Shown in pieces: positions 1-11,934 of a stretch of DNA of 64,000 nucleotides. This DNA is from Sambucus nigra (lineage: Eukaryota; Streptophyta; Magnoliopsida; Dipsacales; Adoxaceae). Numbering within the stretch: position 1 is the stretch's first letter; every line of letters starts with the position of its first letter. Both the position numbers and the translations under genes were made by a program. The notes under the pieces are model-generated. The model was not told where the DNA came from. It did not search any database and saw only the letters and a program-made list of their open reading frames with translations. Where the stretch lies: NCBI GenBank assembly GCA_949130495.1, contig OX422216.1, forward strand, positions 365,576,605-365,640,604. Reading direction: 5' to 3'.

Positions 1-170
1 TCAACGATCCAGTCTTCATCCATGATGAACCGAATGTTCAGTGTCGCTATATCTTTTTTAATATCTTGGCTAGAGGGTCTAGTTGGAGTATTTCGGGCCT
101 CTGATGGGGCAGCCATCGCAACCCTCACTTCGGTAGGGGGATTATTCCTGGAGTGATTATCTTCCTCCAT
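1..170 (-). CDS. Partial open frame, possible gag N-terminus of a minus-strand element
   Basis: A minus-strand frame starts with ATG at 170-168 and stays open for 56 codons to the left edge. The visible part is hydrophilic: an acidic start (MEEDNHSR), a stretch rich in Pro, Ala and Thr, then a Lys/Asp-rich segment ending in DEDWIV. There is no domain I can name. The upstream minus-strand DNA has a TATA box near 1313-1319 and a roughly 1.1 kb AT-rich leader, as expected if this is the first gag codon of an LTR element lying mostly outside the window. It could also be a chance frame. Confidence 0.35.
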   Translation of the reverse strand, partial: MEEDNHSRNNPPTEVRVAMAAPSEARNTPTRPSSQDIKKDIATLNIRFIMDEDWIV

Positions 171-1400
171 TATATATGCAGTCTCCTTAGTGTACCTATA
201 ATTATAGGAGTTCGTCGAGTCAAAATCAATTGTGATGCAGTTGGGGCAGTCCTTAAGTAAGAAAGGCCCACTAGCCTTCGAAGCATTTGTAAAGGGAATT
301 TTAGGCCAAAGTGATTTTTCCAGAAGTCCTCCAAGAACTCCGAAGGGTTCCAACTCATAGGTTCGCAACAATACCTGAAAATCATAAGGGCTCTGCAGTT
401 ACGTGTCGCAACCACTATGATCAGAGAAGCCTCTTAGAGGTCGTGGTAGATACAAGTAATGTAATTAAGAACAAAAATATGGAATCAAAGGATGCAACCA
501 ATCAATCTTAGAACTAATTATAACCAGGTAGAATTTCCTATCTTCAAATTACTGGCCACAGCAATATGTAAGCTGCATCCAATAAACGAGATTAACGAGC
601 TGCAGCATGAAGTAATTTTGAGGTCGCAGTCAATCAATTCAAGAATCAAAGAATGTGGCCAAAGGATTTTTTTAACAAAGTATTGAGAAAAGGCTGCAGC
701 CCAAAGCATAAGTTATACTACCAACCACGGCCATTTGCACAAATAGTTAATCGATTTGATTGAAAATTCTTAAAGATTAAAAACTCAAAACCCTAGGGGT
801 TTGGCCAAGAACATCAGGAACACGTACTTGGCATTCTTGGCCAAAAATAAACTCTGAAATGGGGACAGGGGATAATTCAACCCAGGAAAAACTAAAAATA
901 CCAATCCTAACCTTGATCAAAAGCCCATATATATATATCAAAAGGCCAAAATTCCTACTCTAAATTCTAGAAACACTAATTCATTCAAACCCTGAAAATT
1001 CCTACTCTCAGTTCAAATGAAAGAAGGTTTTACAGAACATAGGTTTACAGAGCATAATATTACAGAAAATAAAAGGTTAAAAAATATGGTTACCTATAAA
1101 AAGACAAAGTCTATAAAGAACAAGCATAAGGTTTCCTTTCTCAGCCTCAAACCATCACGAACGACTTTGAGCTACCACCCGAACTACTTCACACCACCTT
1201 GGAATCGTCGCTTGAGGTTTGTCAAAAATTATAAATAAAACTGGTAAGAGTTCTCTATCGATTTGCTCTCAAAAGTTCGGATAATGTAATGAAGGCCACG
1301 ACCAAATCCCATTTATATAAGAGGGCACTCAAAGGTAAAACTTTGACTTGCATTGGCCGGAGCACTATTTCAAGACGATGAACACTGACACCGTGGCAGG
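171..1400 (-). repeat. Probable LTR/leader of the minus-strand element at the left edge
   Basis: No supportable gene. On the minus strand a TATA box (TATATAA, 1319-1313) is preceded by promoter-like sequence and followed by a long AT-rich leader ending at the ATG at 170. The short frames here overlap on both strands and look like noise. I could not fix LTR ends or a primer-binding site, so this is a reading from layout only. Confidence 0.3.
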
Positions 1401-2144
1401 GTCATAGAATACAACCCAAGCACCAACTCCCCATCTCTTGGCACTATGGCTTGGGTCTTATTGATATGCCCAATATAGTCACAGAGGAATTAATAACATG
1501 TCGCTGCCTAGGAACAACCATGTCGCGACCTCACACACTTATCAGGACTTGTACCAAACAAGCCATGGTCAAAACTAACCTCTATCTAGGAGTCAAATAG
1601 GTTGCGTCACCCAACCAAGCATAGGACATTTCTTGGGTTGAAACAGGTCACGGTACCTAGTCTCACAGATTTGACAGTTGTCTCGCTTCTAGAAGGATTC
1701 CTTGCTCATCAAACTTATCCACGTATCATGTGCTCCGGGCATGTGACACCACCTTTATGACTTCTATAAATAAAAGTGATCACCTCCCTATTTAGAAAAA
1801 AACCGTTGGCAAATCCCTTCCAAACACTCATCTCTCTCACTATCCCTAGATATTACCACACTTGGGGGCTCACCCCTGCCACAGCCACGTCGGATCAACC
1901 TTTACAAGCCACATCCCTAACTGCCTAGCTTTGCCAAAATCAAGTATTCTTCTCTCTTATACACCTCTAATGGCATCACAATCATGTATTGTACAACATA
2001 CATAATGAGAGTAGTGCACCAAAGTGGATGTAGGCTCATTTTTATAGCCAAACCACTCTATATTTTGTCTTTTTCTTTCTTGCTTGCTTTATTTCTACTT
2101 TACACTTAATATGATGGTTGAGAAGGATGTATGTCTAATTTTTC
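1400..2144 (+). repeat. LTR-like sequence preceding the Tat-type pseudogene
   Basis: This is non-coding. A plus-strand TATA box (TATAAATA, 1765-1772) is followed by CT-rich sequence containing ctcatctctctcactat, which resembles the start of the transcribed part of a Tat-lineage LTR. It lies directly before the gag remnant on the same strand, so it may be that element's 5' LTR. No boundary, terminal TG..CA pair or primer site could be fixed. Confidence 0.35.
1765..1772 (+). promoter_or_regulatory. TATA box in LTR-like sequence
   Basis: TATAAATA in the context cttctataaataaaag, upstream of a pyrimidine-rich stretch. It is the likely promoter of the Tat-type element. Confidence 0.4.
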
Positions 2145-5100
2145 TTATCAATAATGTTCCTATGGATCCATCATGACATCCTCATGTGTCGAGACTTTCC
2201 CTCAACTTTTGGGGAAATCAATCTAAATTGGTTTGAGAAGATGTCCCCCGACTTAATTTTGTCAATCTCGCTTTATGACCTACAATAGAGAATTCAAGGA
2301 GGTGGACTCACTGATCTCTCTCAAAAAGAAGAATGGAAAAACCCTTATGAAGTATGAACATCAGTGTTGGTAAGTGTTCAACGAGCTAGACAACTACAAT
2401 GAATAATTCTCTATCTCACCCTTCAAGTTAAGACTTTCTAAGTCGAACGATCTCTATCAATCCTTAACGAAGAGGCCAACATTGACTATGGACGATCCCA
2501 CGGATCTTATTAAGAAATACGTCAAAGTAGAGGATAAATCATCACCACAGAGGCTCACTTTGACCAAGGTTCTAAGCGGTCGAAAATAAAAATGACAAGA
2601 AAAAACCTCTAAGGGAGGAAATTAGCCTGCTCTTACAAAGAAGGGGCCACAAAGTGATGCTGAAAAGGGTTGATCTAAGGAACATACTAAAGGACGCAGT
2701 TTCTAAACAATGGAGACTTTCTTCAATGAGCCTATGTATAAATTGATTTCTCAAATCGGAGATAAGCCATATTTCAAGAGGCCGCCCAAAATGTCCAGTG
2801 ATCCTGGAGACAGGGATGTTAACCTTAAGTGAACCTATTACAACGACCATGGACACCTTATGAAAAATTATAAGATGTTCAAGAAGCATTTGGATGAGCT
2901 CGTCCAAGTTATACATATTAAGGAAAATATTGACACTTCCAAGACCAAGTCAGCATTCAGGTTAAACACAGTTCAGAAGGAAGGCGACAATCTCCCACCT
3001 GCAGGACTGATCAATGCCATTCACAGCTACACTGATCTTGTACAGTGCACAGACAAAAGACACAGGGAGAAACTCAAAATTACGTCTTTCATCCAGGAGT
3101 CATTCCAGGTAGATGTATCCAAGACCATCCAAACTAAAATGGAGTGCGAGGATATAAATCTTGATCGAGACATAATGTTCATCGATAATAATCTGGTCGG
3201 CAAGAATTTTTTTCACAAAGACGCATTGATCCTGGCTACGTGACTCGCTAATTTTTATGTAATAATGATTCTGATTGACCAAGGAAGCTCATCAAAGATC
3301 ATATATGTGAGTTTTTTGTATAAGATTGGCTACAACATCACATATATCGACACCAAGGTTGGGCCACTGATCGGTTTCAACGGAGATATAGAAGCTCCTT
3401 TTGGAAAGATCAAACTGCCAGTTAAGATCGAACCGATAAATTGAGAGATAGAGTTTTATATTATCCATTATGGGCCACCTTATAATGCCATTCTTGGTGG
3501 AGACTAATATGAAAGTCACCCCCCAATCCTTTCATAAAAAACTCAAGTTTCTAATCGATCAGGGAATCATAGAAATTAGGGGAGATCAAGCGACGGATCG
3601 CAGTTTCTTTGTACCTTCAGTCAAGAGGAAGCTGGATCAATCAAAGAAGATTTGGAGTGACAAAGATTTAGAGGATGATCATCCTAAATATCAACTAAAG
3701 ATCATTTGGTTGGGAGTAGAAGAAAGTCAGTTAGCTCCCGCTGAATGAGTACTGTAGGAACTCATCACTGTTACTCTGGATTCATCTCAACCAGATAAAT
3801 TTATTTTTTATTAGATCATAGTTACTTAAGGAGGAAGCGGATGAGCTCGTCTACTTCCTAGGGATTAATCCCTACATCTTCGCATGTCAACCTTACGATC
3901 TCCCTGACATAGATCCAAAAATTTCCTATTATCGACTGCATATGGATCCAACTATTTGGCCGATCAAACAGAAGCCAAGGAAGTCGGTGCCAGAAAAATT
4001 AAAGTTGTACAAAGTGAAGTTAAAAACCTCCTCAAGGATGGATCCATTAGGGAGGTCCAATTCCTAGATTAAATCTCTAACATCATTGTAGTCAATAAGA
4101 AGAGTGGAAAGTGGAGGGTGTGTGTAGACTTCATCGACCTTAACAAGCACTGCTCAAAGGTTAATCTTCTATTACCCCATATAGATAAGCTAGTGGATTG
4201 CACTATCGTATATTAGCACACGAGTTTCATAAATGCATACTCTGGGTATCATTATTTACTACTGTTTGGCCCGAATCATGAGAAGACCTCATTCATCACT
4301 AGCTTGCGGATTTAACTGCAAAAAGTAATGTCATTTGGTTTGAAGAATGTATGGTTAACCTACCAATGCCTTGCTACTAATATGTTTAAGAGGCAGATTG
4401 GATCAACCATGGAGGCCTACATTAATGACATGCTCATAAAAGGTAAAGAAGCAGTCGATTACATCAAGGATCTTACGATGACCTTCAAGTTACTCAGAGA
4501 ATGCAAGATAAAGATCAATGCTTCCAAGTGTGTCTTCGGGGTAAGTTCTAGAATGTTCTTTGGGTACCTAGTCACTCAAAGAGGGATAGAGACCAATCCA
4601 GATTAGAACAAAGATTTACAGGACATTAGGAGGCCGACCACCATTAGAGATGTTTGGGTTCTCATCGGGATATTAGTTTTCGTAAACTGATTCTTATCCA
4701 GGTCATGAAATAAGCGTCAATCGTTCTTACAATCAGTAAAAAAAAGTGGGTTCAATAGTATAGACAGGGGAGTGTGCCATGATCGGTGAAGACCTTTATA
4801 TGTACTTGGTCATCTCGCAACATGCTACCAATGAAATATTAGTGCAATTATAGGATAAAGAGAAGAGGTCGGTTTAGTATGTCATCTATACTCCCCTTGA
4901 GGAAAAAATGAGATATATGCCAATTGAAAAGATGGCCCTGGCATTAGTAACATCGTCCAGGAAGCTAATACATTACTTTGTTACCTACACAATAGTTATC
5001 CCCATGGCATATCCATTAATGAATGCTCTTAAGAAAGTAGATATTTCTAACAAAATTATGAGGTGGTCTTGGAGCTAGTACAGTTCGACATCAAGTATGA

Positions 5101-5690
5101 GTCGCACATTTCCATCAAAGGGCATGTACTGGCTGACTTTGTGGACGAATTCTCAACATCACCACCAGGAAAGGAGGAGGATTCGAACCTAATTATGGAG
5201 TCACTAGCCATCAACGAGGATGATAAAAACTAAAAATTATTCATTTATTAGGCATTCAATGAATGTGGTACTAGAGTTGGAATCATCTTTGTCACACCTT
5301 AAGAGTTATTCATTGAATAATCAGTCAGAATCAGTTTCAAAGCCTCCATCAATGAGGCCGAATACAAAGCGATGATCCACAGTCTCCAAAGGGCGATTGA
5401 CTTAGGAGCTCATCATATATAGTTTACCTTGACTCCCTAATGGTTGCAAATTAACTCAGCAAAGAGTATGAAGCCAAATATCCCATGATGCTCTCTTATA
5501 TAGATAAAATAAGAAATCTCCTCCAATAGTTCAGGTTGCCTTCAGCGGAACAACTACCAATGAACAACATCATCCATGCGAATGCACTGCCTCCTCTAGC
5601 CTCCACCATTAACACTGGCTTGAAGAGAACAATTGAAGTAGAATTTATAGATCGACCGAGTATTGATGAACTAGAACTTTAATACCCCAT
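2145..5690 (+). pseudogene. Decayed Tat-lineage Ty3/gypsy gag-pol
   Basis: Remnant polyprotein with many stops and frameshifts. In order: a capsid-like stretch near 2200-2270 (WFEKMSPDLI); a broken CCHC-type segment near 2832-2880 (YNDHGHLMKNYK); a retropepsin with the active-site Asp kept (LIDQGSSS, Asp codon 3276-3278); RT fragments at about 3900-4200 (KSGKWRVCVDF); an open RT piece at 4328-4606 (FGLKN..TYQ); and RNase H. In that RT piece the YxDD box reads YINDM (from 4418), so the first catalytic Asp has become Asn. Near 5350-5420 a segment reading NEAEYKAMIHSLQRA matches the extra, archaeal-type RNase H typical of the Tat lineage. No integrase follows. It cannot make an active enzyme. 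Confidence 0.75.
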
Positions 5691-8405
5691 GAAATTAAAC
5701 ATTTAGATTGATCAAGTCAAAATGTAAAATCATACAAAATATTTAAGACAAATCAAATATCATTGTCAGCATGGAGAGATCAAACTAGATAATAACACAA
5801 GTAATGTGGAATTATGTGAAGATCCTCAATGTAAACTCATAATGGAATACCCATAGTTATTAAAGAGATACAACAACGTCTATCTCAATAAAATCCATAA
5901 AGAATCCTTAAATAATACAATCCAATTAAGTCTCGACATACAAACTAGAATGTCTCCAGAATCATCTAAGATTGGAAAGTAAAAATGATAGAGAAATGAG
6001 ATAGAGACCCACAATGTCTCTGAAATTGATATCCTTGGTGAGAGAGGTGAATAACAGCGCCCACTAGAATAAGGAAGCTATAGAAAAGATCCAGTCCTAG
6101 CACCTGAGTTTCACATAAAGAGATGGGTCAAAACCCTAGTAAGGAACTTAGCGACGCAACTCAAATCAGTTATATGAATAGATGATAAATTCACAGTGTA
6201 ATAATTTAATGAGCGTCCCAAACCATAAAAGTGGACTCACAATGCACTAGAATTATCTCATTTCATATCATTAATTATTTTTCCTCATCAATTAATCAAC
6301 ACGTAACTGTTTCTTTCGTCCATCTCACAAACTTGCGGTATGCCAAATGAAACAATCACAATGTATTAGAATTAATCTCAATTAATTTCATTAATTAATT
6401 ATACTCATTCATTAATTAACACATAATCGACATGCACCCTGATATAAAAGATTTTTAGTATATCATTATAGAAAAACCTCTCTAATCAAGATTCCTTCGT
6501 ACCTATATAAAAGTATAACAAAACTCCTATAGAGCTAAGTAAGGGTGTCAATCCAACTCTAAGGAGTGAAACACAAGAAAATTCATGTAATTCATTTTTC
6601 TAATTTTTTTCCTTCCTTGATTTTTCAATTTTGCTTTTTTTTTTTTGGATTTATTTTATATTAAAACAACTTTATTATAATGGTGAATTAACAAAACTGA
6701 GTGAACAAAATTAAACACTAAAATTAGAGAGATAAAGTGAGGTAAATAAATATGAAAACAATCAATGAATGGGATTACACCACATATTCTAGTTAATCTA
6801 ATTAATAAATTTACTCATTTGCAATCTCCCAAGTTAGTATTGAAATTATAAGTCAACTCTCGTCACAAATGCAATTTTAATACTAGTCTTTTAGAAAATT
6901 AAATTTAAACCCTCACAACTCTAGAAAATAGATTTACACTCCTTTTAATCAATCATCCTCTAGGATCGACTCATCAAAATTCATATAAATCATTAAAAAC
7001 GTCATTTAAAGTAGAAATTTAAGGAATAATACCACACTTGAGAAACTCCTATCTCTAGTTCGATTCTAAAATGGGTATTATATCTCGAATTTTGATTTTC
7101 TCTCAGAAATCATTTACCCTCTCTCGAGTCATAAATTGAAGGTGGGGATCAAAATTAATATTCAAAGGGAATTTCAAATAAATAAACTAATTAATTAAAA
7201 TAACATTAAATAATGGTTCATCTCACCCCTTGAAAGGGGTTTTTAGTCTAACATGATATGAAATATGATAAACAAATAAGCAAAGGAATTAAAACATAAG
7301 AGTAAAGAAAGAGAATAAATCTTCAAACAAGTCTCCTTGAATTTGCCAAATTAAACTCTATCCTCATCAATACAATTCAATTCCTCCATAATTAATTCTC
7401 ACAAAATCTTTAAAAAAATAAAAGAAATAAAAAAATATTTACAAATGTGTTTCACTCTCTATTCTTCTCGAATACCTTATTGTCTCCTATAGTCTCCCCT
7501 TCTTAATGGCCTTAAGTGTATTCTATTATATGCATATGGAGATGAGGGGTATTTTTGAGAGAATAAAAGTGCATGTGGGGTGTGAGGTATTTGGGTGAGG
7601 GTAATTTTGGTAAATACACACTAGTGTGCATGTAGGGTGAGAGGGGAAATAGGGGAATGTGAGGGTAATTTTGAGGGTAATATAGGAATGGATTTTTATG
7701 TGCGAAGATGGGGGTATTTTAGGTAAAATGGGATAAAAGGCATTTAGAACATGTGAGTTTATTTTTTTGGTTTGTGGTTTTATGTAGGTAGAATTGGGTA
7801 AGGGGGTGGATCGAAAGAAATGGAAATGGTTTTGGGTCTAAAATGGATTCGGGCTAGATTGTTGGTTTACAAATGGGTTTAAGGTCGAAACGGGTTTGAG
7901 AGGCAGGTGGGATACGAGGTGAAGTAAATCGGGTTGAAGGGAACTGGGCTAGTGATTGGGATTCAGACGGGTTGGAGGTTTAATGGTGTGGGATTTTGCA
8001 GAATTGGGTCGGAAGAAGGATCGCGGGTCAGTGGGTCATGGATTCGGGTATGGGTTTCTATGGGTTTGGATCTCGGGTGAAGGTCGAGTATGGTAGGCAG
8101 CGACCGAAAGTGGGTGATCTTCGGCAGGGTAAAGTCGGTCGGGTTTATGGGTTAGGTAGGTAGATTAGGGGGGGGGGGAGAGAGAGAGAGATTAAAGGAA
8201 GAAGATGAAAAGGGGTAATTAGGTGTGGTAGTATATATGGTAGTAAGGTGTGAGTGAGTGAGTAGGATTAGTATGTGTGTGTGTTTAGATTGTACCTAAT
8301 AAAAGAAAACTACTTGAAACATTTACAACTAATAAAACTAAGAATTAAAAATTATTAAAATTAAAATTCTAATCTAATAAGACTCAAATAAATAATTAGA
8401 ATAAA

Positions 8406-8406
<1 letters not shown>
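5691..8406. other. AT-rich non-coding stretch, LTR-like in places
   Basis: No gene can be supported. A TATA-like tatataaaag lies near 6504-6513, followed by leader-like sequence. From about 7540 to 8160 the plus strand is G-rich with many GGGT runs, so the minus strand is C-rich. On the minus strand this resembles the transcribed part of a long LTR, possibly the 3' LTR of LARD2. A short run of G then (GA)n occurs at about 8167-8190. Boundaries are not visible. Confidence 0.4.
6238..6427 (+). repeat. Imperfect direct repeat of about 70 bp
   Basis: Two related copies start at 6238 and 6357, both opening with cacaatg and containing ttagaatt or ctagaatt, then tcattaatta and attaa(t)caac. The second ends near 6427. 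The repeat is diverged and AT-rich. Confidence 0.5.

Positions 8407-8493
<87 letters not shown>
8407..8493 (+). repeat. (AAT)n microsatellite
   Basis: About 85 bp of uninterrupted AAT/ATA trinucleotide repeats. Confidence 0.95.
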
Positions 8494-8494
<1 letters not shown>

Positions 8495-8545
8495 AACTAA
8501 ACTAATAAAATAGAAACTAAAAATTAAAAATAGTTAAAATAAAAT

Positions 8546-8966
8546 AACTAAAAGTCTAATAACCACGCACATCTATAAAACTATAAGAACATTAAAAACA
8601 CGCACGATGCACACGTAGATAAAATACCAAAATAAAATAAAGACCCTAAAATAAAACAAAATAAAAAGAACTTAAGAAAATGACACAACCGAAATAAAAT
8701 ATATATCTATATTAAATATAAAAGAAATAATACCACACACACTGAGCATGTATAGGACAGGCTAAGGGTAGACAAGGTTTGGCTAAGGTTTCGGTAATTG
8801 ATACGGAACATGGTATAGGTTAGGGTGGTTTGACTGCATATTTGCCACATTTTGCCATAATTTAATATTTCAAACTCCGCAAGAGGCATTTGACCTAAAA
8901 ATAAACATATATGCGCATAAGATCTATTTTACCGAGAATTAGTAATTAAAAACCATTTATTTGGGG
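8546..8966 (-). repeat. Direct repeat copy 1 (partner 9508-9965)
   Basis: This is a 0.42 kb segment repeated at 9508-9965 in the same orientation. Shared landmarks are cacgcacatctataaaact at one end and an aaaaacc(a/g)tttatttggg end. Both copies contain a minus-strand frame starting MPLAEF (8889-8707 and 9886-9695). The copies may be two LTR fragments of one family or a segmental duplication. Confidence 0.75.
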
Positions 8967-9507
8967 TTCTATATCAAATTATCTAAATTCACCTATCCAT
9001 AGTTTAATTAGGAATACAAAACTTCCTAAAGGTTACTAATAAATTTTAAGCATAAAAATTAATTTAGGTGAATTTACCAACTACGCACATAAAGGAGAAG
9101 AGTAGAAAGTTACTTACCTCGAACACGCGTCCTTGAGTTATTTTTCGAGTTATGAACAAACTCCTTTGAAAATATCTTTTAAAATGATATCTAGACATTC
9201 TTTAAACAAAAGATATACTATTTAGGGTTTGCTTGTAAATTTAAGGAATATTTGGGTGGAGGCTGAAATAAATAATATTTAGAGTGGGGTTATATTCAAG
9301 ATAATGGGGAACAAAAGAAGATGTTCACTGAATAATATTCAATGGGTGGTTAAAAGAGTGTCCGTATCAAATGTATGTTACTGAAATTGAGGCCCACAAT
9401 ATTCTCTTCCTAAAGGTTCAATGAGGAAAGAGAGAAACATCTTCCTTAGCCGTATCTGAAATTAAGGAAGCAAATTCAACTATTGAAATTTCCCAAACAG
9501 AGTTGGC
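8967..9507. other. Spacer between the two direct-repeat copies
   Basis: AT-rich DNA of 0.54 kb with no gene-like frame. Read on the minus strand it starts gttgccaactctgtttggga, which resembles sequence just inside an LTR, but I could not match it to a tRNA. If the flanking copies are LTRs, this would be the shrunken interior of a small element. Confidence 0.35.
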
Positions 9508-9965
9508 AACTAAAAATCTAATAACTACGCACATCTATAAAACTATGAGAACATTAAAAACACACATGATGCACACATAGTATAAAATACTAAAATTATA
9601 TAAAGACCCTAAAATAAAACAAAATAAAAAGGAATAAAATAAAATAAAAAGAACTAAAAAAGGACACAACCTAAATAATATATATATATATATATTAAAA
9701 ATAAAAGAAATAATACCATACACACACCAAGCATGTATAAGACAGGTTAGGAGTGGATATGGATTGGTTAAGATTTTGGTAATTGGTACGGGACATGGTA
9801 TAGGTTAGGGGATAGGTTAGAGTGGTTTGACTGCATCTTTGCCACATTTTGCCTTGATTTAATGCTTTAAACTCCGCAAGAGGCATTTAACCTACAAAAT
9901 AAACATATATGCGCATAAGACCCATTTTATTGATAATTTGCAATTAAAAACCGTTTATTTGGGTT
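9508..9965 (-). repeat. Direct repeat copy 2 (partner 8546-8966)
   Basis: Second copy of the repeat described at 8546. It carries an in-frame 12-nt insertion relative to copy 1 within the shared minus-strand frame (9886-9695). An internal (TA)n run differs in length between copies. Confidence 0.75.
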
Positions 9966-9993
9966 TTTATTAAACACTTTTGGGTGCTTCTCA

Positions 9994-10009
9994 CACCACC
10001 CTCAAATAA
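9994..10009 (-). promoter_or_regulatory. Probable 3' polypurine tract of LARD2
   Basis: Minus strand reads TTATTTGAGGGTGGTG, then TGAGAAGCACCC as a possible LTR start. It is preceded by CTCGAGGACTAACAAT, which resembles the sequence before the 3' polypurine tract of element A. This would prime plus-strand DNA synthesis. Confidence 0.45.
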
Positions 10010-10700
10010 AATATTGTTAGTCCTCGAGAAAAAATAGAGAGAAAGAAAGATAAGAAATCAAAAGTGTGCCACTTTCACGGGCACTTGCGATTGCACTTAG
10101 CAAGTGCAACAAGCCTTTAACAATATTTGATACGACGCAAATATTGCGTATTTCACCCGTTAACCTACGCCTTATTATCCCCCTCGGGTATCTTAATCCC
10201 TATACTTATGCTCGTTAACCAGACAACCCCGGATTTCTATGTTAACATGTTTTGCAGGGGTTAATTTAGCTTTTGTAGGTATTTGGATGCTTGGTACGAA
10301 GTTCGGACGCTTTCCGGAAATGTTTCGTCGACTTTTGCAGCTTCGGAGTCATTTTAGTAATTCCAGAATTCGGGTTTGAATCCCGAGCTCTTCACGGAAT
10401 TTGAAGCCCATTGATTTCTCTTCGCGTGGCCACCGACGGTGCATGATTCCGAGTTGTATCGATGGAGTTATGGCATTTTTAGGATGGTTTTTACTGTAAA
10501 AGTACACTAAAGGTCACATTCAAGGGCATTTTAGTCATTTCATATTTTGCTTTTTTGGCCCAATGTCTTCTTGGATGTTGTATTCCTCTGAGTTATCTTC
10601 GCGTAGACTCCGATCGTGCCTCATTCCGAGCTATAACGAAGAAATGGCGGCATTTTCCGTAAAACATGACAAAGCTGCAGAATTGCAGACCTGTAGGGGC

Positions 10701-10802
10701 GAATCGATTCGCCCCAAAACCGAATCGATTCGGAATTGCTGCAGAATTGCAGTTCGAACTTCCCCTGTTTCCGAATCGATTCGGACCATTTCCGAATCGA
10801 TT
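10701..10802. promoter_or_regulatory. Four phased GAATCGATTC palindromes upstream of the LTR promoter
   Basis: Perfect copies at 10701-10710, 10722-10731, 10773-10782 and 10793-10802, with starts 21, 51 and 20 bp apart, close to whole turns of the double helix. Most are extended to CCGAATCGATTCGG. The last ends 60 bp before the TATA box, a position suited to a dimeric DNA-binding protein. In the 3' LTR they lie at 15539, 15560, 15611 and 15632, the last with one change. Confidence 0.75.
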
Positions 10803-10862
10803 CGGCCCTCCAGATTTTTGGTTTTCTTCCCTTTTATTACAAGTTTGCCATGGGATATTTTG

Positions 10863-10869
10863 TATAAAA
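10863..10869 (+). promoter_or_regulatory. TATA box of LTR A
   Basis: TATAAAA in the context ttttgtataaaaccaatcc. It recurs at 15701-15707 in the 3' LTR. Transcription should start 25-35 bp downstream. Confidence 0.65.
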
Positions 10870-11745
10870 CCAATCCATCTCATTTTGAGATGAAATAATC
10901 AGATTTTTAGGTTAGTTTAGCTTAGGGTTTTGAGAGCTCTTCTTCTTCCTCATTTGGTGTGACAACTTTTGAGTGTTGTAAGTTGTATTTTTCATTACCC
11001 CTACCATTAATATAGTTGTATTTATTGATTTCTTGCTTTGATAATTAGTTTACATGCTTTCATAATTAGGTTTACATGCTTTATTTATTGCTTTTATTGT
11101 TTACTTAGTTTATTCATGCTTAGCCCTTAGATAAATAGGGTCGGGACTTCGTTCCGCCATTTACGGGTTTGGACCTCGAAAGTTAGGGTTTCGTGTAAAA
11201 TTGCATTTAATTGAAACCGCGTGTATTAAAGTTGGATTGTTATGCGTTTAACTTTATTTGTCACGCAACTTTAGTGTTTATAGCGATAATCCGAATTTAA
11301 TCCGCGTGTGACCATTTTTGATTAAATGTTTAATCTCGCAACTTTGGCTTAAATTCCTTATTGCGTGATGTTTATGCTTAATTGAAAATGATCGATTAAA
11401 TGTTTTCGAATCGAAATTCTAATTAGTAGTTGTTTAGCCCGTGAATGTGTGTATGCGATCCCGATCCTCGCTTTCCTTTAATTTAGCGTTAACTTCTCTT
11501 TTCTTTATTCCACCTTAACCACCCATCACCTTTTCATTTATTTATTTTACACTTTTATTCCTGAAGTAATTAAACAATTAACATCTAAAATTCAATCACT
11601 CCCTGTGAATTTCTTACGATACCCGACTTAGCGCTGTGCTTGCTTCTCAAGTGTAGTAGTAGCTTAGGTTTTTTTGTATCGCGGCGGCGAAACACACAAC
11701 GATTGTGTCCTCACACGAACAAACTTTTTTCGCCCGGTCACAAAA

Positions 11746-11763
11746 TGGCGCCGTTTCCGGGGA
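11746..11763 (+). promoter_or_regulatory. Primer-binding site, tRNA-Asp type
   Basis: TGGCGCCGTTTCCGGGGA, five bases after the 5' LTR. It complements the 3' end of plant tRNA-Asp as I recall it, with one mismatch at position 11. This is where reverse transcription starts. Confidence 0.85.
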
Positions 11764-11934
11764 GTGTGTTTTAGATTGTAATTATTTTATTATTTCGTAG
11801 TATTTTTCCTTTTGTACTTGTATTCTTTGTTTTAACCTTTTTTGCAGGATAGCATATTTGAGCGCTAAGAAATTTTGATTCGCGGTTGCTCACTTTCTTG
11901 CTCGGATTCTCCATCTATAAACAACGAGGTAATC

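Larger units (their letters stand above)
10128..11740 (+). repeat. 5' LTR of element A
   Basis: Starts TGATACGACG and ends CGCCCGGTCA, matching 14967-16576 throughout. It contains four GAATCGATTC palindromes (10701-10802), a TATA box (10863-10869) and the expected transcribed region. Apparent frames inside (for example 10563-10898) are open on both strands because of the palindromes and are not counted as genes. Confidence 0.95.

Noticed and set aside
10563..10898. Open frames of 75-115 aa on both strands inside the LTRs of element A (also 15374-15736)
   Set aside because: They overlap on both strands because the palindromes read alike both ways, they lie in the promoter part of the LTR, and they match no known protein.
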